Below, in pieces: positions 1-13,371 of a stretch of DNA of 64,000 nucleotides. This stretch comes from Rutidosis leptorrhynchoides (taxonomy: Eukaryota > Streptophyta > Magnoliopsida > Asterales > Asteraceae): assembly GCF_046630445.1 (NCBI RefSeq), contig NC_092338.1, positions 148,127,501-148,191,500 on the forward strand, read 5' to 3'. Numbering within the stretch: position 1 is the first letter of the stretch; every line of letters begins with the position of its first letter. The notes beneath the pieces were generated by a model. The model ran no database searches, was not told where the DNA came from, and saw only the letters and a list, made by a program, of their open reading frames with translations. A program made the translations under genes and the position numbers.

Positions 1-750
1 CAATCGCAATCACCTTTTTAAATCGAAGTACTAAAGCATTCCAAATTCCAGAATGGGGTTTGTTAGGCCCATAGATCTATCTTTAGGATTCGCGTCAATT
101 AGGGGTCATTTCCCTAATTCTTAGGTTACCAGACTTGAAGGGGCGATATTCGGTTTAATAATCCAACCATACAATGTAATTTTAAGTATTTGTGTCTATT
201 TCATCAAACATTGATAAAACAGCGCATGTATTCTCAGTCCCAAAAATATATATTGTAAAAGCATTTAAAAAGGGAGCAAATGAAACTCACAATACGATAT
301 TTTGTAGTAAAAATATGCATACGACGATACTGAACAATGCAGGGGTGGCCTCGGATTCGCGAACCTATATCATTTGTATATATATATATTAAAACACATA
401 ATCGTAACTGAACAAATTTATTTATTATATCTTTAATTTATATATTATGTATGTTTAATTTGTGTATATATCTCTAATGGTTAATATTTTTATAGTTATA
501 TTAATATATACATATTTATATACATAATTGTTTAATGTTATATTTAAAAAAAAAATCAATAGTTTGTTATTTATATGTATTTATATAAATAATATTAATA
601 GGTTTGATATATATAGTTATGTGAAATTTTAATATAATTATAGCACGAATATATTTTATATACAAAATGTCTATCTGTTTAAAAGGTAGTTTTTGATATT
701 AATAATGATAATATTAATAATCATATTACTTAATAATAATACTTATATTG

Positions 751-784
<34 letters not shown>

Positions 785-1012
785 TAACAATATTCCAACT
801 TATAACTATAATCATACTAATAATAATGATAATATCAATAATACTTGATAATGTTAATAATTTGGTAACTTTTATGAATACACTTATATTAATAATAATA
901 ATAATAAGGATAATAGTAATTATAACTATAATACTAGTAATGATAACAATAATTAATATTATCAATAACAATAATAATAATAACAATAATAATAATAACA
1001 ATAATAATAATG

Positions 1013-1118
<106 letters not shown>

Positions 1119-1154
1119 GAATTAATAATAAAAACTACCTTAGAGACTCTTCTT

Positions 1155-1220
1155 AAAAAATATGCTCGAAGTGGGACTCGAACCCATGACCTTTCGTAAA
1201 CCCGACACTCACCCTAACCA
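1155..1220 (-). other. tRNA-like Pol III promoter box inside the LTR
   Basis: On the minus strand an A-box-like TGGTTAGGGTGAG (1208-1220) is followed by a perfect B box GGTTCGAGTCC (1174-1184) and a terminator-like T run (1155-1160). The B box sits in a T-arm-like hairpin with TGGG/CCCA stem. No acceptor or anticodon stem can be built, so this is not a functional tRNA gene. The same arrangement recurs in the other A and D LTRs. Confidence 0.6.
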
Positions 1221-3061
1221 TCCGTCTGCCATCTGCTTTTCTGATAGAACTCTAACCCAATTTGCTATAACCCGTTTAGTATCCTATTCTATTTCTTCTT
1301 CTTCTTCTTCTTCTTCATGATCTTAAATCTATCCAAATCAAATCAACAACTATACAATTGATTTACCAGTTTGTTTTATAACTTCCTATTAAACACAAAA
1401 ACTGTAATTAATCGGATAAAAAATAAATAAATAAATAAATAAAGCAAGTAGCTGCTGCTCGTCGTTGCTTTAAAAAAAAAAATTTGATTTTTGAAATGTA
1501 AAACGTTTTACCAATTGTTACAACATAAAATATGTTTCAAATGATCCATAAAAACTTTCTCAATCTTCAATTTCACTTGAGTTTTAACAGAAGATTTGAA
1601 TTTAATCGATGAAAAATAGTTGACTTTTTCAATTCGAAACTTTGACTCAGAAATGCGTTCTCGTTTTGAAGAATTGAAACTTGAGATTTTGAAGAAAGTT
1701 TACATGTATGATTCCTAACACAACTGCAATTCTAGTTTTTGAAATTGTTTTGAATTTAGGCATTTGATAAAAAAAATATAATACAGAGGTATCGAGCTTT
1801 ATAAGAATCTGAGTCTTCTGTTTTTAATTCACACAATAACGTGGTTAATTATATAAATGGAGCTGAATAATTAAAGTAGAACCGGATGTGATTACTGAGA
1901 TCGACTAATAACAATATCAGACAATATCCAAATTTTGAGCAGTTGATGAAAGGGATTGGATCAAATAAAATAAAACTGGAAATTGATTATTAACAGGCTG
2001 TACTAATCAGATACAGAAGAAAAAAGTTAAACAGATAGCGAAGGATATTTGTAATCTTCTGTTTTTATAATTTACATTTATTAAATATTTATAATAAATA
2101 TATTAAAGATAATATTAATAATAATAATTATTATTATTACATTTGTAATCATAAGAATAAGAATGATAATAATAATAATAATAATAATAGTGAATATGTT
2201 AATAATAATATTATTAATGATAATAATAATATTAGTAATAATATAACATTTTATATATATCCACTTTCATATCTATATATTTTATATTAAAAATAATAAT
2301 ATTAATAATACTGATTTTAATATTAGTAGTAACATCAATAATAATAATAATTGTATTAATAACTATAAATAGTAGTGATATTAAGAATCATAATTTGATA
2401 ATAAGTTTGCTAATAACAATCATAACAAAACGATAACAATAATATGTTTATTAATACTAAAAATAATACTACTTATCATAATATTGTTAATAATAATAAT
2501 ATTAATAACTTAGATAATATAATATCTTATATCAAATTTCATGTATATTTATATATCTGTATATTAAGTATATAAAGAATCATAATAACATTAATTATAC
2601 AAATTTTACTATCTAATATTAATGAAACAGATAATAGTAATAACAGTAGAATTACTAATGATAGTAATAATAATACTTGTATATGTCAAGTTTCATATAT
2701 ACCTTATTTAGTAACCTTAATGGTACAAATACTGATAATATTAGTGAAACTAATGGTAATAATATTAATGTTACAAACATATTACTATCTGTTATATAAC
2801 TTATTTGAATCTTTAATATTTATATATATAATATTACTTACATATAAAATTACTTATATATATAGAATTTGTTTATACATATATATTTACGTAATTATTT
2901 ACACACAATTGTTCGTGAATTGTCGGGAATAGTCACAGGGTATCTGAATCCATATAAACAGTTCAAAAATTTTGAGACTCAGTTTAATAGACTTTGCTTA
3001 TCGTGTCGAGATCATCTGAAGATTAAGTTTAAATTTGATCGGAAATTTCCGGGTCGTCACA

Positions 3062-3082
3062 GTACCTACCCGTTAAAGAAAT
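3062..3082 (-). other. Terminal polypurine tract of element A
   Basis: On the minus strand CTTTAACGGGTAGGTACTG lies directly before the 3' LTR start. The same box precedes the 3' LTR of D at 49750-49766. It is the expected plus-strand primer site. Confidence 0.75.
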
Positions 3083-3984
3083 TTCGTCCCGAAATTTGAT
3101 TGGGATGGTCATGGCTAACAATAAATATGTTTTCATGACGCATACGAACTGAAAATTAAAGTTTTATCATCATTGAGTAATATAGATAAAATAATTTGAT
3201 TTTGTGAAGAGTACGAGTGAAGCTATCACAAAAGAGTGTAATGAGTAAATGCAGATTCGTCATATCTTTTGACGTAGATAGGATTTATTTCCAAAGTTCA
3301 AGGAATTTGGAGAAAATCTTTGTAATAAGATTTGATTCTTCGGTAATTAAGGAAGTTTGATTCCTCTTTGATTAAATGTGATGATCTGTCTCGATTGTTT
3401 TGTATGATATTTCACTATAAATCCATTCCATTCATTTCCTTATTTCCACAACTCACACTTTCTATTCTTTCTCCCTTAATTCATACTTTTGTTTCCTCTA
3501 CCCGATTTTAAGTCAAGCGAATAATGGTCCACAATTCGTAGGTATGAAGTTTCGAATGAACATGGCTAATGTTCTAAGATAGAATTTGTAATAGCACGAT
3601 CTTAACTGGTTAAATTACTAGAATTCAAAAGAAAAGATAGAACTATCAAGAGATTATGTTCTTGATATATTTATATATTAGATAGAATGTAAGAGTCGTG
3701 TAACATGGCACATGATGACGTTATGGTCTATGAATCATCACGTTTCATTAGAAACTCAGCATGACTTACTGTAATATAATCACGTTGATCAAGTGTCATT
3801 ATATTATACAAACTCAGGCATCAGTTCCCAACACTACTTTAATAACATTCATATTTTATACTCGAAGGTTTTAAGAATATAGAAACTAAACAGTTTCCAT
3901 TATGATGTAACACAGATAGCGCGAAGAGATAATTGGTATCGGACAAGAATATTTATGAAGATATCTTCAGAAATATTGAGGATA
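3083..3984 (-). other. A internal region, 3' non-coding part
   Basis: Between ORF-beta and the polypurine tract. It is collinear with 48540-49749 of element D, including the conserved motif CAAATTTCGGGACGAAATTT near 3080-3100. I see no ORF or RNA gene. Confidence 0.6.
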
Positions 3985-4260
3985 TTAATAATGAAAGATA
4001 CGATGATATCTTAGAATTTCTAATATCGATGGATGATGATGCAGATTTGTCCGTAAAGGTTTAGAGTCAGGAGCGAGGTATTCGATAATGACTTCAGCAG
4101 ATACTGAATCATTTGGATTCTTTGAAGGCAGGTTTAGTCTTTGTGATTTGTCCACAACCTCGTTCATGGTTTGCTCAATCCGTTTTCCAGTACAAATTTT
4201 CCATTGAGTGTTTCCAACACTCCATTATTTATCATCAAACTTTCGACTGTTAAGGTCGTT
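3985..4260 (-). pseudogene. ORF-beta remnant of element A
   Basis: A minus-strand reading frame, broken by at least one stop and one frameshift, ending in the segment SKNPNDSVSAEVIIEYLAP. The equivalent part of element D (48330-48539, plus strand) reads SKNPDNYVSDEIFGEYLAP, and the upstream codons also align (pattern NGxLxTLxxKF). Both lie in sense orientation at the same place in their elements, so this looks like a genuine coding remnant of the LARD family. I do not recognise the protein. It is hydrophilic with no membrane segment or metal-binding motif. Confidence 0.5.
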
Positions 4261-5695
4261 TACAGTTTTCACTGCTTCATCAGGTTTTTCAAAACTTTGG
4301 GGTATAGATTCGTAGACTGGGTGCTTTTCAGAATTTGAGAATGAAAGATCATAATTCTAAGAGATAAAGATTATATGTATACATATAACTGTTGATGTAG
4401 ACATGCTGCGAGATTCAAAATACTGATTACTGATTCTCGGTAATTGGTATGACAATTATCGTTACAAGATGTGGGTGAGTATATGACAAGGTTTTTAATG
4501 AACAAATAAAATGGTTCTTCGGAGAGACTTAAGCCAATGAGTAATGAAGTTGCTGGTAAGTTTACTACTATTATGGTGGGATATGAACGGTTTTCCGGTA
4601 ATGATAACGAAAGGTAAACATATATATCAAGGTTATAATAAGGCTTATTCGAATGAAAGTCAAAGTTGATTTGCTGAAGCTGTGACAAAATTTGCTACTT
4701 TGGAAAGGGATTGCAAAGTTATTTTTAGTAATAACAACACCAAAGGAGCTAGCACAGATACGTGTTAAACGTTTACTCAGGTTCCGAGTGTTCTTCAGGT
4801 GCATAACTATATGCATAAATCTTTCCTTCCGTAGATGAAATGCGGTTGGTTCATCCTCTAGATTGAGGTGTTTTCAAGAATCATGAAAGATTTGAACGCA
4901 GATTGTAATCGTCAAGATACAAATGAGATTTAAGATAAAATCAAGTGGCAAACTTGAAGAATTGTTTAGTTTCATATGTTATAATCAATATTTTAATTCA
5001 TTTTTAATTGTCTAATGTTGGTAGTCCACAGTTAGTAATTCAATAATTCATATATAATATTCGAATTAATTAATACGTATCATGACCCATTGTATACATG
5101 TCTCAGACTCGATCACAACTCAAAGTATATATATTATTGTAGAATCAACCTCAACCCTGTATAGCTAACTCCAGCATTACCGCATATAGAGTGTCTATGG
5201 TTATTCCAAATAATATATATAGATGCGTCAATATGATATGTCAAAACCTTGTATACGTGTCCCGATATTTAAATGCGTAAATAACAGTATTTAAATGATG
5301 ATAAATAAAGTGCGTAAAATAAATAACAGGAATTAAATGACGATAAATAAAATTGCGAGAATTAAAATTGCGATAAAATAAATTGCGATAATTAAAATGT
5401 AATAAGGAATTAACAGTTAGCTAGGAACAGTTAGCTAGGATTTTGTTAGCGTAGTTTCTTAACAAATTTTTTCACATAGTTAATTTTTTTGTTTCTAACA
5501 AATTTTATTTTTGTCCAATGTTTTCTTCATTATACCACTTGTTGGATTCTGGTAAGTCAAAATCTAAATATGAAATTGAATGAAAATGGTTATTCTGCGG
5601 TGAACGGATACGTATATCTGTGAATGTATGACGGTTGAATCAGATTCGAAGTACGTACAGTGTAACTTATTAATGTGAAATTTAAATATTCCTCA
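4261..5695 (-). other. A internal region between ORF-beta and internal PPT copy
   Basis: No gene recognised. It contains imperfect repeats of the pattern GATAAATAAAATTGCG/AATTAAAATTGCGA around 5290-5400 and a duplicated AACAGTTAGCTAGGA at about 5410-5440. Part is collinear with 47780-48300 of D. Confidence 0.55.
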
Positions 5696-5717
5696 GGTAT
5701 TACCTACCCGTTAAAAT
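5696..5717 (-). other. Internal (central) polypurine-tract-like copy in A
   Basis: On the minus strand ATTTTAACGGGTAGGTAATACC, nearly identical to the terminal tract at 3062-3082. The same internal copy exists in D at 47739-47762. Confidence 0.55.
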
Positions 5718-5869
5718 GTTTTCACCATTAACAGTTTGTACAAAAGAATTTTTAATTACAATCTTTATGAAAACATATATACATATATATTTTCTTCAGA
5801 TGTAATTATGGATTTAATGAGTTAATATGATATTAAACTCATTTGGTTTACCGTTAGAACAAGAATATA

Positions 5870-5893
5870 TAATCTCTAAAACATTAGAGATTA
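5870..5893 (-). other. Conserved stem-loop downstream of ORF-alpha (A)
   Basis: Perfect inverted repeat with 10-nt arms TAATCTCTAA/TTAGAGATTA and a 4-nt loop. The same hairpin follows ORF-alpha in F (12182-12205) and D (47563-47586). Confidence 0.7.
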
Positions 5894-5949
5894 CATAATC
5901 GCCATGTTGAACGAAGATTAATGATGTAGAACATCATGTAGAACGATGA

Positions 5950-6487
5950 TTATACTCGAGGTACAGAATGAGATGTTGAGGCATGTGATGTTGAAACTTG
6001 GGTTGTTGGTGGTACTTTTGTTGATGTTGGTGATGTTGCTGAAGCTGGAAAGTTTTTCACCATGTTCTCCAAATTGATTACTCGAGCGCGAAGTTCGTTG
6101 ACTTCTTATATTATTCCGGGATGATTGTCTGTCGGAACGAGCGAATGAATAAGGTTTAGAAATTTAGATAGAATATAATCATGACGAGATACTCTGGAAA
6201 TGAGAGGAAATAGTATTACGAACAAGTTTGCAGGTAAGTGATTCAGGTTCTTTGCCAAAAGGGGAATGTGGTGGATGAAAAGTATCGTCTTCTTCTCATC
6301 TCCATTGATTAAGTCGACTATGAACTCATCCCTAATTCTTCCAGAATCGATGATGGCTAATTGGTTGATCCATTCTGGTTACACTAATTTCGGAGTTCGA
6401 GTGGAAATCCATATCTGAATAGCTGTCGGAATAACTATCGGAATAGCTATCGGAATCTAAGGGACTCGAACAGGTTGAGGGATTCAT
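5950..6487 (-). pseudogene. ORF-alpha remnant of element A
   Basis: Minus-strand coding remnant starting at ATG 6487-6485 and ending at TAA 5952-5950. Its N-terminus is Ser/Asp-rich with repeated SYSD units, followed by an FW motif and a PPHSPFGKEPESLT segment. Several stops and frameshifts interrupt it. The same segments occur in F (11639-12101) and, best preserved, in D (46968-47474). The distal part encodes an EVNELRARV-like heptad segment in another frame, matching the coiled coil of D and F. Position and orientation right after the leader suggest a gag-like or packaging accessory role, but function is unknown. Confidence 0.55.
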
Positions 6488-6853
6488 CTCGTATGATCAA
6501 ATGATGGATTTTCGATAAGAAATAGATTATAGGATGTAGATTAGTACCCTACAATACATAATCTATATATGCATATATAATACTAAAATCCCATAAGTTA
6601 CGGAGGAATCTACGGAAGCTGTTAGGAAAAGGTAACAATAATAGATACGCTAAGATATGAATTTATCTATACACTGTCTATGCAATAGAGGCACTAAGAC
6701 GTGTCTAGACTTTAAGGATGATAAGAAAATAATTTTCGACACTAAATGATAAGCAAAATTTTTGACATGCAGACACGATCGAAGTCCAGACCCAATAATG
6801 CATCTAAACAACTATCAGTAAGACACACTAATGCAAGACCTGGTTCGCTAAGA

Positions 6854-6870
6854 CCACTGCTCTGATACCA
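6854..6870 (-). other. Primer-binding site (initiator tRNA-Met type) of A
   Basis: Minus strand TGGTATCAGAGCAGTGG, two bases inside the 5' LTR end at 6873. The first 12 nt match the complement of the 3' end of plant initiator tRNA-Met. Confidence 0.85.
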
Positions 6871-7198
6871 ACTGAAAGGACCCGCTCATATACATTATAA
6901 ACGATTCAGAATAGTTGATTACATCGCGAGGTATTTGACCTCTATATGATACATTTTACAAACATTGCATTCGTTTTTAAAAGACAAACTTTCTTTACAT
7001 CTAAAGTTAACGGCATGTATACCATTTCATAATACATTCAACTATAATTGACTTAATATTAATCTTGATGAACTCAATGACTCGAATGCAACGTCTTTCG
7101 AAATATGCCATGAATGACTCCAAGTAATATCCTTAAAATGAGCTAATGCACAGCGGAAGATTTCTTTAATACCTGAGAATAAACATGCTTTAAAGTGT

Positions 7199-7212
7199 CA
7201 ACCAAAAGGTTG
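7199..7212 (-). other. U5-side LTR hairpin (A)
   Basis: CAACC-TTTT-GGTTG on the minus strand, followed by ACACTTTAAAGCATGTTTAT and a TTCTCAGGT box. The same arrangement occurs in D, F and, with changed arm bases, E. Confidence 0.65.
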
Positions 7213-7792
7213 GTGAGTTCATTAGTTTATCATAATCCATCAATTCCATAATTTTAATAGACCACAAGATTCTCATTTTTCATAAATAACATTACACTCG
7301 CAAGTGTAATAAAAATCATTCGTATGATGAACACCTGGTAACTGACATTAACATAATGCATATAGAATATCCCCCGCATACTCGCAAGTATGCTATATAA
7401 CGGCAATCGCAATCACCTTTTTAAATCGAAGTACTAAAGCATTCCAAATTCCAGAATGGGGTTTGTTAGGCCCATAGATCTATCTTTAGGATTCGCGTCA
7501 ATTAGGGGTCATTTCCCTAATTCTTAGGTTACCAGACTTGAAGGGGCGGTATTCGGTTTAATAATCCAACCATACAATGTAGTTTTAAGTACTTGTGTCT
7601 ATTTCATCAAACATTGATAAAACAGCGCATGTATTCTCAGTCCCAAAAATATATATTGCAAAAGCATTTAAAAAGGGAGCAAATGAAACTCACAATACGA
7701 TATTTTGTAGTAAAAATATGCATAGACGATACTGAACAATGCAGGGTTGGCCTCGGATTCACGAACCTATATCATTTGTATATATATATATA

Positions 7793-8028
<236 letters not shown>

Positions 8029-8551
8029 GCATATATCTCTAATGGTTAATATTTTTATAGTTATATTAATATATACATATTTATATACATAATTGTTTAA
8101 TGTCATATTTAAAAACAAAAATCGATAGTTTGTTATTTATATGTATTTATATAAATAATATTAATAGGTTTGTTATATATAGTTATGTGAAATTTTAATA
8201 TAATTATAGTACGAATATATTTTATATACAAAATGTCTATCTGTTTAAAAGGTAGTTTTTATTATTAATAATGATAATATTAATAATCATATTACTTAAT
8301 AATAATACATATATTGATAATAATAATAATAATAATAATAACAATAACAATATTTCTACTTATAACTATAATCATACTAATAATAATAATAATATCAATA
8401 ATACTTGATAATGTTAATAATTTGTTAACTTTTATGAATACACTTATGTTAGTAATAATAATAAGGATAATAGTAATTATAACTATAATACTTGTAATGA
8501 TAACAATAATTAATATTATCAATAACAATAATAATAATAACAATAATAATA

Positions 8552-8554
8552 ATG

Positions 8555-8648
<94 letters not shown>
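8552..8648. repeat. (TAA)n microsatellite in A 5' LTR
   Basis: Pure TAA triplets; counterpart of 1015-1118 with a different repeat number. Confidence 0.97.
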
Positions 8649-8684
8649 GAATTAATAATAAAAAATACCTTAGAGACTCCTCTT

Positions 8685-8750
8685 AAAAAAAATGCTCGAA
8701 GTGGGACTCGAACCCATGACCTCTCGTAAACCCGATACTCACCCTAACCA
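8685..8750 (-). other. tRNA-like Pol III box, A 5' LTR copy
   Basis: B box GGTTCGAGTCC on the minus strand (8704-8714), an A-box-like segment ending at 8750 and a T8 run at 8692-8685. It matches the 3' LTR copy with two substitutions outside the B box. Confidence 0.6.
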
Positions 8751-10641
8751 TCCGTCTGCCATCTGCTTTTCTGATAGAACTCTAACCCAATTTGCTATAA
8801 CCCGTTTAGTATCCTATTCTATTTCTTCTTCTTCTTCATGATCTTAAATCTATCCAAATAAAATCAACAACTATACAATTGATTTACCAGTTTGTTTTAT
8901 AACTTCCTATTAAACATAAAAACTGTGATTAATCGGATAAAAAAAATAAAAAATAAAAAGAGCAAGTAGCTGCTGCTCGTCGTTGCTTTTTAAAAAAAAA
9001 TAAATTTGATTTTTGAAATGTAAAATGTTTTACCAATTGTTACAACATAAAATATGTTTCAAATGATCCATAAAAACTTTCTCAATCTTCAATTTCACTT
9101 GAGTTTTAACAGAAGATTTGAATTTAATCAATGAAAAATAGTTGACCTTTTCAATTCGAAACTTTGACTCAGAAATTCATTCTCGTTTTGAAGAATTGAA
9201 ACTTGAGAATTTGAAGAAAGTTTACATGTATGATTCCTAACACAACTGCAATTCTAGTTTTTGAAATTGTTTTGAATTTAGGCATTTGATAAAAAAATAT
9301 AATACAGAGGTATCGAGCTTTATAAGAATTCGAGTCTTCTATTTTTAATTAACACAATAACGTGGTTAATTATATAAATGGAGCTGAATAATTAAAGTAG
9401 AACCAGATGTGATTACTGAGATCGACTAATAACAATATCAGACAGTATCCAAATTTTGAGCAGTTGATGAAAGGGATTGGATCAAATAAAATAAAACTGG
9501 AAATTGATTATTAACAGGTCGTACTAATCAGATACAGAAGAAAAAAGTTAAACAGATAGCGAAGGATAACATAATTTGTAATCATCTGTTTTTATATTTT
9601 ACATTTATTAAATATTTATAATAAATATATTAATAATAATATTAATAATAATAATTATTATTATTACATTTGTAACCATAATAATAAGTAACAATGATAA
9701 TAATAATAATAATAGTGAATATGTTAATAATAATATTATTAATGATAATAATAATATTAGTAATAATATAACATTTTATATATATCCACTTTCATATCTA
9801 TATATTTTATATTAGAAATAATAATATTAATAATACTGATTTTAATATTAGTAGTAACATAAATAATAATAATAATAATTGTATTAATAACTATAAATAG
9901 TAGTGATATTAAGAATCATAATTTGATAATAAGTTTGCTAATAACAATCATAACAAAACGATAACAATAATATGTTTATTAATACTAAAAATAATACTAC
10001 TTATCATAATATTGTTGATAATAATAATATTAATAACTTAGATAATATAATATCTTATATCAAATTTCATGTATATTTATATATCTATATATTAAGTATA
10101 TAAAGAATCATAATAACATTAATTATACAAATTTTACTATCTAATATTAATGAAACAGATAATAGTAATAACAGTAGAATTACTAATGATAGTAATAATA
10201 ATACTTGTATATGTCAAGTTTCATATATACCTTATTTAGTAACCTTAATGGTACAAATACTGATAATATTAGTGAAACTAATGGTAATAATATTAATATT
10301 ACAAACATATTACTATCTGTTATATAACTTATTTGAATCTTTAATATTAATATATATAATATTACTTATATATAATATTAATTATATATATAGAATTTGT
10401 TTATACATATATATTTACGTAATTATTTAAACACAATTGTTCGTGAATCGTCGGGAATAGTCACAGGGTATCTGAATCCATATAAACAGTTCAAAAATTT
10501 TGAGACTCAGTTTAATAGACTTTACTTATCGTGTCAAGATCATCTGAACATTAAGTTTAAATTTGATCGAAGATTTCTGGGTCGTCACACATAGGGCTTG
10601 ACATCCACGTCTGTTCCAGGTATAGAAACCCTAGCCTGAAC

Positions 10642-10649
10642 TATAAAAT
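10642..10649 (+). promoter_or_regulatory. Possible TATA box in F LTR
   Basis: TATAAAAT in a locally GC-richer stretch, about 600 bp before the LTR end. Position is compatible with a U3 promoter; no other support. Confidence 0.35.
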
Positions 10650-10871
10650 AGACGTATGCTATTTGAGTTTAGTACACGTTGGATTGCGTGTATTGTACAT
10701 GTTGGTTGCATGTATGTTAAAACAGGGATACTTATTATAACGTTAAAGTTTAGTTACCAGGGTGCTCAATCTTGTAGAATATTTTGATAAACGTTTCTGG
10801 ATGAAACAACTGAAATCTTGTAATTCACCTTTATATACAGATTATGCACAACAATAAAACTATGAACTCAC

Positions 10872-10885
10872 CAACCTTTATGTTG
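10872..10885 (+). other. U5-side LTR hairpin (F)
   Basis: CAAC-CTTTAT-GTTG, a weakened form of the family hairpin, followed by TTTATTCTCAGGT. Confidence 0.5.
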
Positions 10886-11254
10886 ACACTTTTAAGCATG
10901 TTTATTCTCAGGTTCCTACAAGTCTTCCGCTGTTTGCTTATATGTGATACAAACTATGTGCATTGAGTCATACATGCTTTATTAGAAAAAAAGTTGCATT
11001 CACAAAATCATCACCATGTATCTTATTTTGACTGCATTATTAACGAATGTAGTATTGTAAACTATTAATTACGGTGATTGTCTATATGTAGAAATCATCA
11101 AACATCAAAAACCTTGGAATTTGATATTCAATTATGGTGTTCTTTTTCAAAAGAATGCAATGTTTACAAAACGTATCATGTAGAGGTCAGTACCTCACTG
11201 TGAAATCAATGATGGATGTATTCATCCAAAGGGATTTGGACGGGTCATCACAGT

Positions 11255-11266
11255 TGGTATCAGAAC
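11255..11266 (+). other. Degraded primer-binding site of F
   Basis: TGGTATCAGAAC, one change from the tRNA-Met-type TGGTATCAGAGC, two bases after the LTR end. The leader (11267-11638) has no other feature I recognise. Confidence 0.7.
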
Positions 11267-11638
11267 TTGAGGTCATAGGGAACCGGAATTTGCATTAGTG
11301 TATTTAACTGGTTATTGTTAGGATGAATTAGTGAGTCTGGACTATGACCGTATCTATTTTTACAGAGTTTTACTAATCATTTCTTGTCAGAAATTACCTG
11401 CTTATCATTCCTAAGTCTAGACACGTCTTACTGTATTTACTGCATAGATAGTGTACGAACAAAATTCATATCTTAGCATATCTGTTACTGTAAACTTTTC
11501 CTGACATCTTCCGAAAATTTCTCCGTAATTTACGGGATTTTGGTATTATATATACATATGTAAATTATGTATTGAAGAGTACCAATCTAAATTCTATAAT
11601 CTATTTCATATCAAAAATCATCTCTCTAATTATACAAG

Positions 11639-12101
11639 ATGGATCCCGTATCTAGTTCAAATTCCTTAAACTTCGACAGCTATTCCGATATGGATATTCT
11701 CCTGAACTCCGAAGACAGTGTAACCGGAATGGATCAACCAATCAGCCGTCACCTATTCTGGATGAATTGGGGATGGGTTCGTAGCTTACTTAATCATTGG
11801 AGACAAGAAGAAGGCGATCCCTTCCATCCACCACATTACCCTCTTGGCAAAGAACCTGAAGCACTTACCGGCGAACCTGTTCGTAATACCATTTTCTTTC
11901 TCATCTCCAGAGTATCTCGTCATAATTATATTCTCTCAAATTCTGGATCTTATTCATCTCGGTGTAGTAGAAGAAGTCAACGAGCTTCGCGCTAGAGTAT
12001 TGGGTTTGGAGAATATGATGCAGAACTTACAAGCATCACAAGCCCCACAACTACCAACATCACAATCTGTACCTCGAACATCAACGTCATACGCACCATA
12101 G
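11639..12101 (+). pseudogene. ORF-alpha of element F (frameshifted)
   Basis: Starts at ATG 11639 with a Ser/Asp-rich acidic segment, then an FWxNWGWVR motif, a basic/Trp stretch (LLNHWRQEEGDPFHPPHYPL) and the conserved EPEALTGEPVRNTI. A frameshift between about 11880 and 11960 moves the frame. The continuation (11844-12101 frame) ends with VVEEVNELRARVLGLENMMQ, a clear heptad coiled coil, and a Ser/Thr/Pro-rich tail. Element D encodes the same order of segments. No nucleic-acid-binding zinc knuckle or protease motif is present. The product would be about 155-190 aa. Function is unknown; a gag-like structural or packaging role is inference from position. Confidence 0.6.
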
Positions 12102-12138
12102 ATACCAAGGAGTACCAACAACAATAACCGATGAAGTA

Positions 12139-12337
12139 TTGATTCATAACTTTATTGGAGAAATATTCTGCGGCGATTATGTAATCTCTAAAGTCTTAGA
12201 GATTATCTATTCCAGCCTTAATCGTAAATTAGATGAGTGGACCGAAATGATAGAAGGAAGAGTAGAAACCCTGACCGGAATGGTGCACGATTTACAAGCT
12301 ACACTTTTACCAGCAGCATCAACAGTACTGTCAGCAT
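12139..12337 (+). pseudogene. Second coiled-coil ORF segment of F, cut by element E
   Basis: An open frame from ATG 12139 encodes RKLDEWTEMIEGRVETLTGM followed by VHDLQAT and a small-residue tail. This resembles the RARVLxLExxxxNLQA coiled-coil end of ORF-alpha, so it may be a duplicated tail or a continuation of ORF-alpha after a stop. It runs up to the LTR of E, which truncates it. I do not recognise it. Confidence 0.35.
12182..12205 (+). other. Conserved stem-loop downstream of ORF-alpha (F)
   Basis: Perfect 10-nt arms TAATCTCTAA/TTAGAGATTA around a 4-nt AGTC loop, preceded by GGCGATTATG as in A and D. Confidence 0.7.
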
Positions 12338-13371
12338 TGTAACATCCCGTCTTTTTCCGTTTACTTTCCGTTATACTATTTTAAAGTCCGTTGTATAATT
12401 ATAACATCTCCCGTTAATACGCGTTTTAAAATATTTCGTTTAGGTAATTCACGCACCCGAATCAAACTTGAGGGACTAAACTTGCCAAGATGCCAAAGTT
12501 TTGACTAGGTCAAAGTGGTCAACACCTTCTCCTCCATTCATTCATCCTCCACTTTCTCTCTTACTTCCAAACTTTTGCTCTCAAACCCTTAAACAAAGAA
12601 TCTTCATCTAAATCCGATCTAGCAAGCGTTCATCAAAACAAATTACATATTCGGAATCCTTGCATCTTCCTCTTCGAATCCATATCAACTTTATTGCATT
12701 TGGGTAACTTTCTAAAAACACTAGATTTTGTGTTCTTGATGTTTTTAACTTATAGAAGTGTTAATTAGTGTCTATGGCTCAAGTCTAACAAGATTATGTG
12801 ATTTATATGCTCGATCTCGTTATTTTAGTGTAACTAGTATGAACTTGAAAAGTGTGTGTTGATCTTGAGTTTTGGATGATTAAATGTTGTTGATATGCTA
12901 AATTGCAAGTATTAATTGTGTTACTAGCATCACGAGCTTCATCTTGATGTGTAGGTTGATTGAGAAAACTTCAATAACATGATTTATGAGTTTATGATTT
13001 TTGGTTAGGGTTTGGTGGTCTTCAATGTGAATTTTGATGCATTAAATGCTTGACAATGTTGCTTGTAAGTGTTTAGTTGCAATGTTTGATTAATAACCTT
13101 CGAAACGGCATATCATTTATATATAATGGATCACCGAATCATGAAATGAGAGTTATGAACTTGGATGCAATTAATGATGAGCATTAAATGCAGTTTTGGT
13201 TGTTGTAAGTGGTAGATTGATTGATGAAATGTGTTTAGTTGTTTTCTCATCAAATTACCTTTTCAACGGTATAAGATACATGTTTTGATTGTCTGCGGAT
13301 CATAAAATGGGTTTGTTTGGGTTTTGGTTCGTGCACTTGTGCAATATCAGCAATCAGACCTGTCCACTGAT

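Larger units (their letters stand above)
10590..11252 (+). repeat. 5' LTR remnant of F
   Basis: Ends in GGGTCATCACA at 11252, an imperfect inverted match to the family LTR start TGTGACGACCC. Aligns with 45990-46525 of D over the segment around CCAACCTTT and TTTATTCTCAGGT. A TATA-like ACTATAAAATAG is at 10640-10651. Confidence 0.8.
10590..12337 (+). mobile_element. Element F: remnant of the oldest LARD-like element
   Basis: The plus-strand distal part of a 5' LTR (10590-11252), a degraded tRNA-Met-type primer site and the start of an internal region with ORF-alpha and the stem-loop. It is homologous to A and D but the most diverged. Element A interrupts its LTR on the left. Element E interrupts its internal region at 12338, so the rest of F lies outside the window on both sides. 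Confidence 0.8.

Noticed and set aside
1155..1220. Functional tRNA gene
   Set aside because: Only A-box-like and B-box parts exist; no acceptor stem, no anticodon arm, and the 3' end cannot pair with any 5' end. Kept only as a tRNA-like Pol III box.
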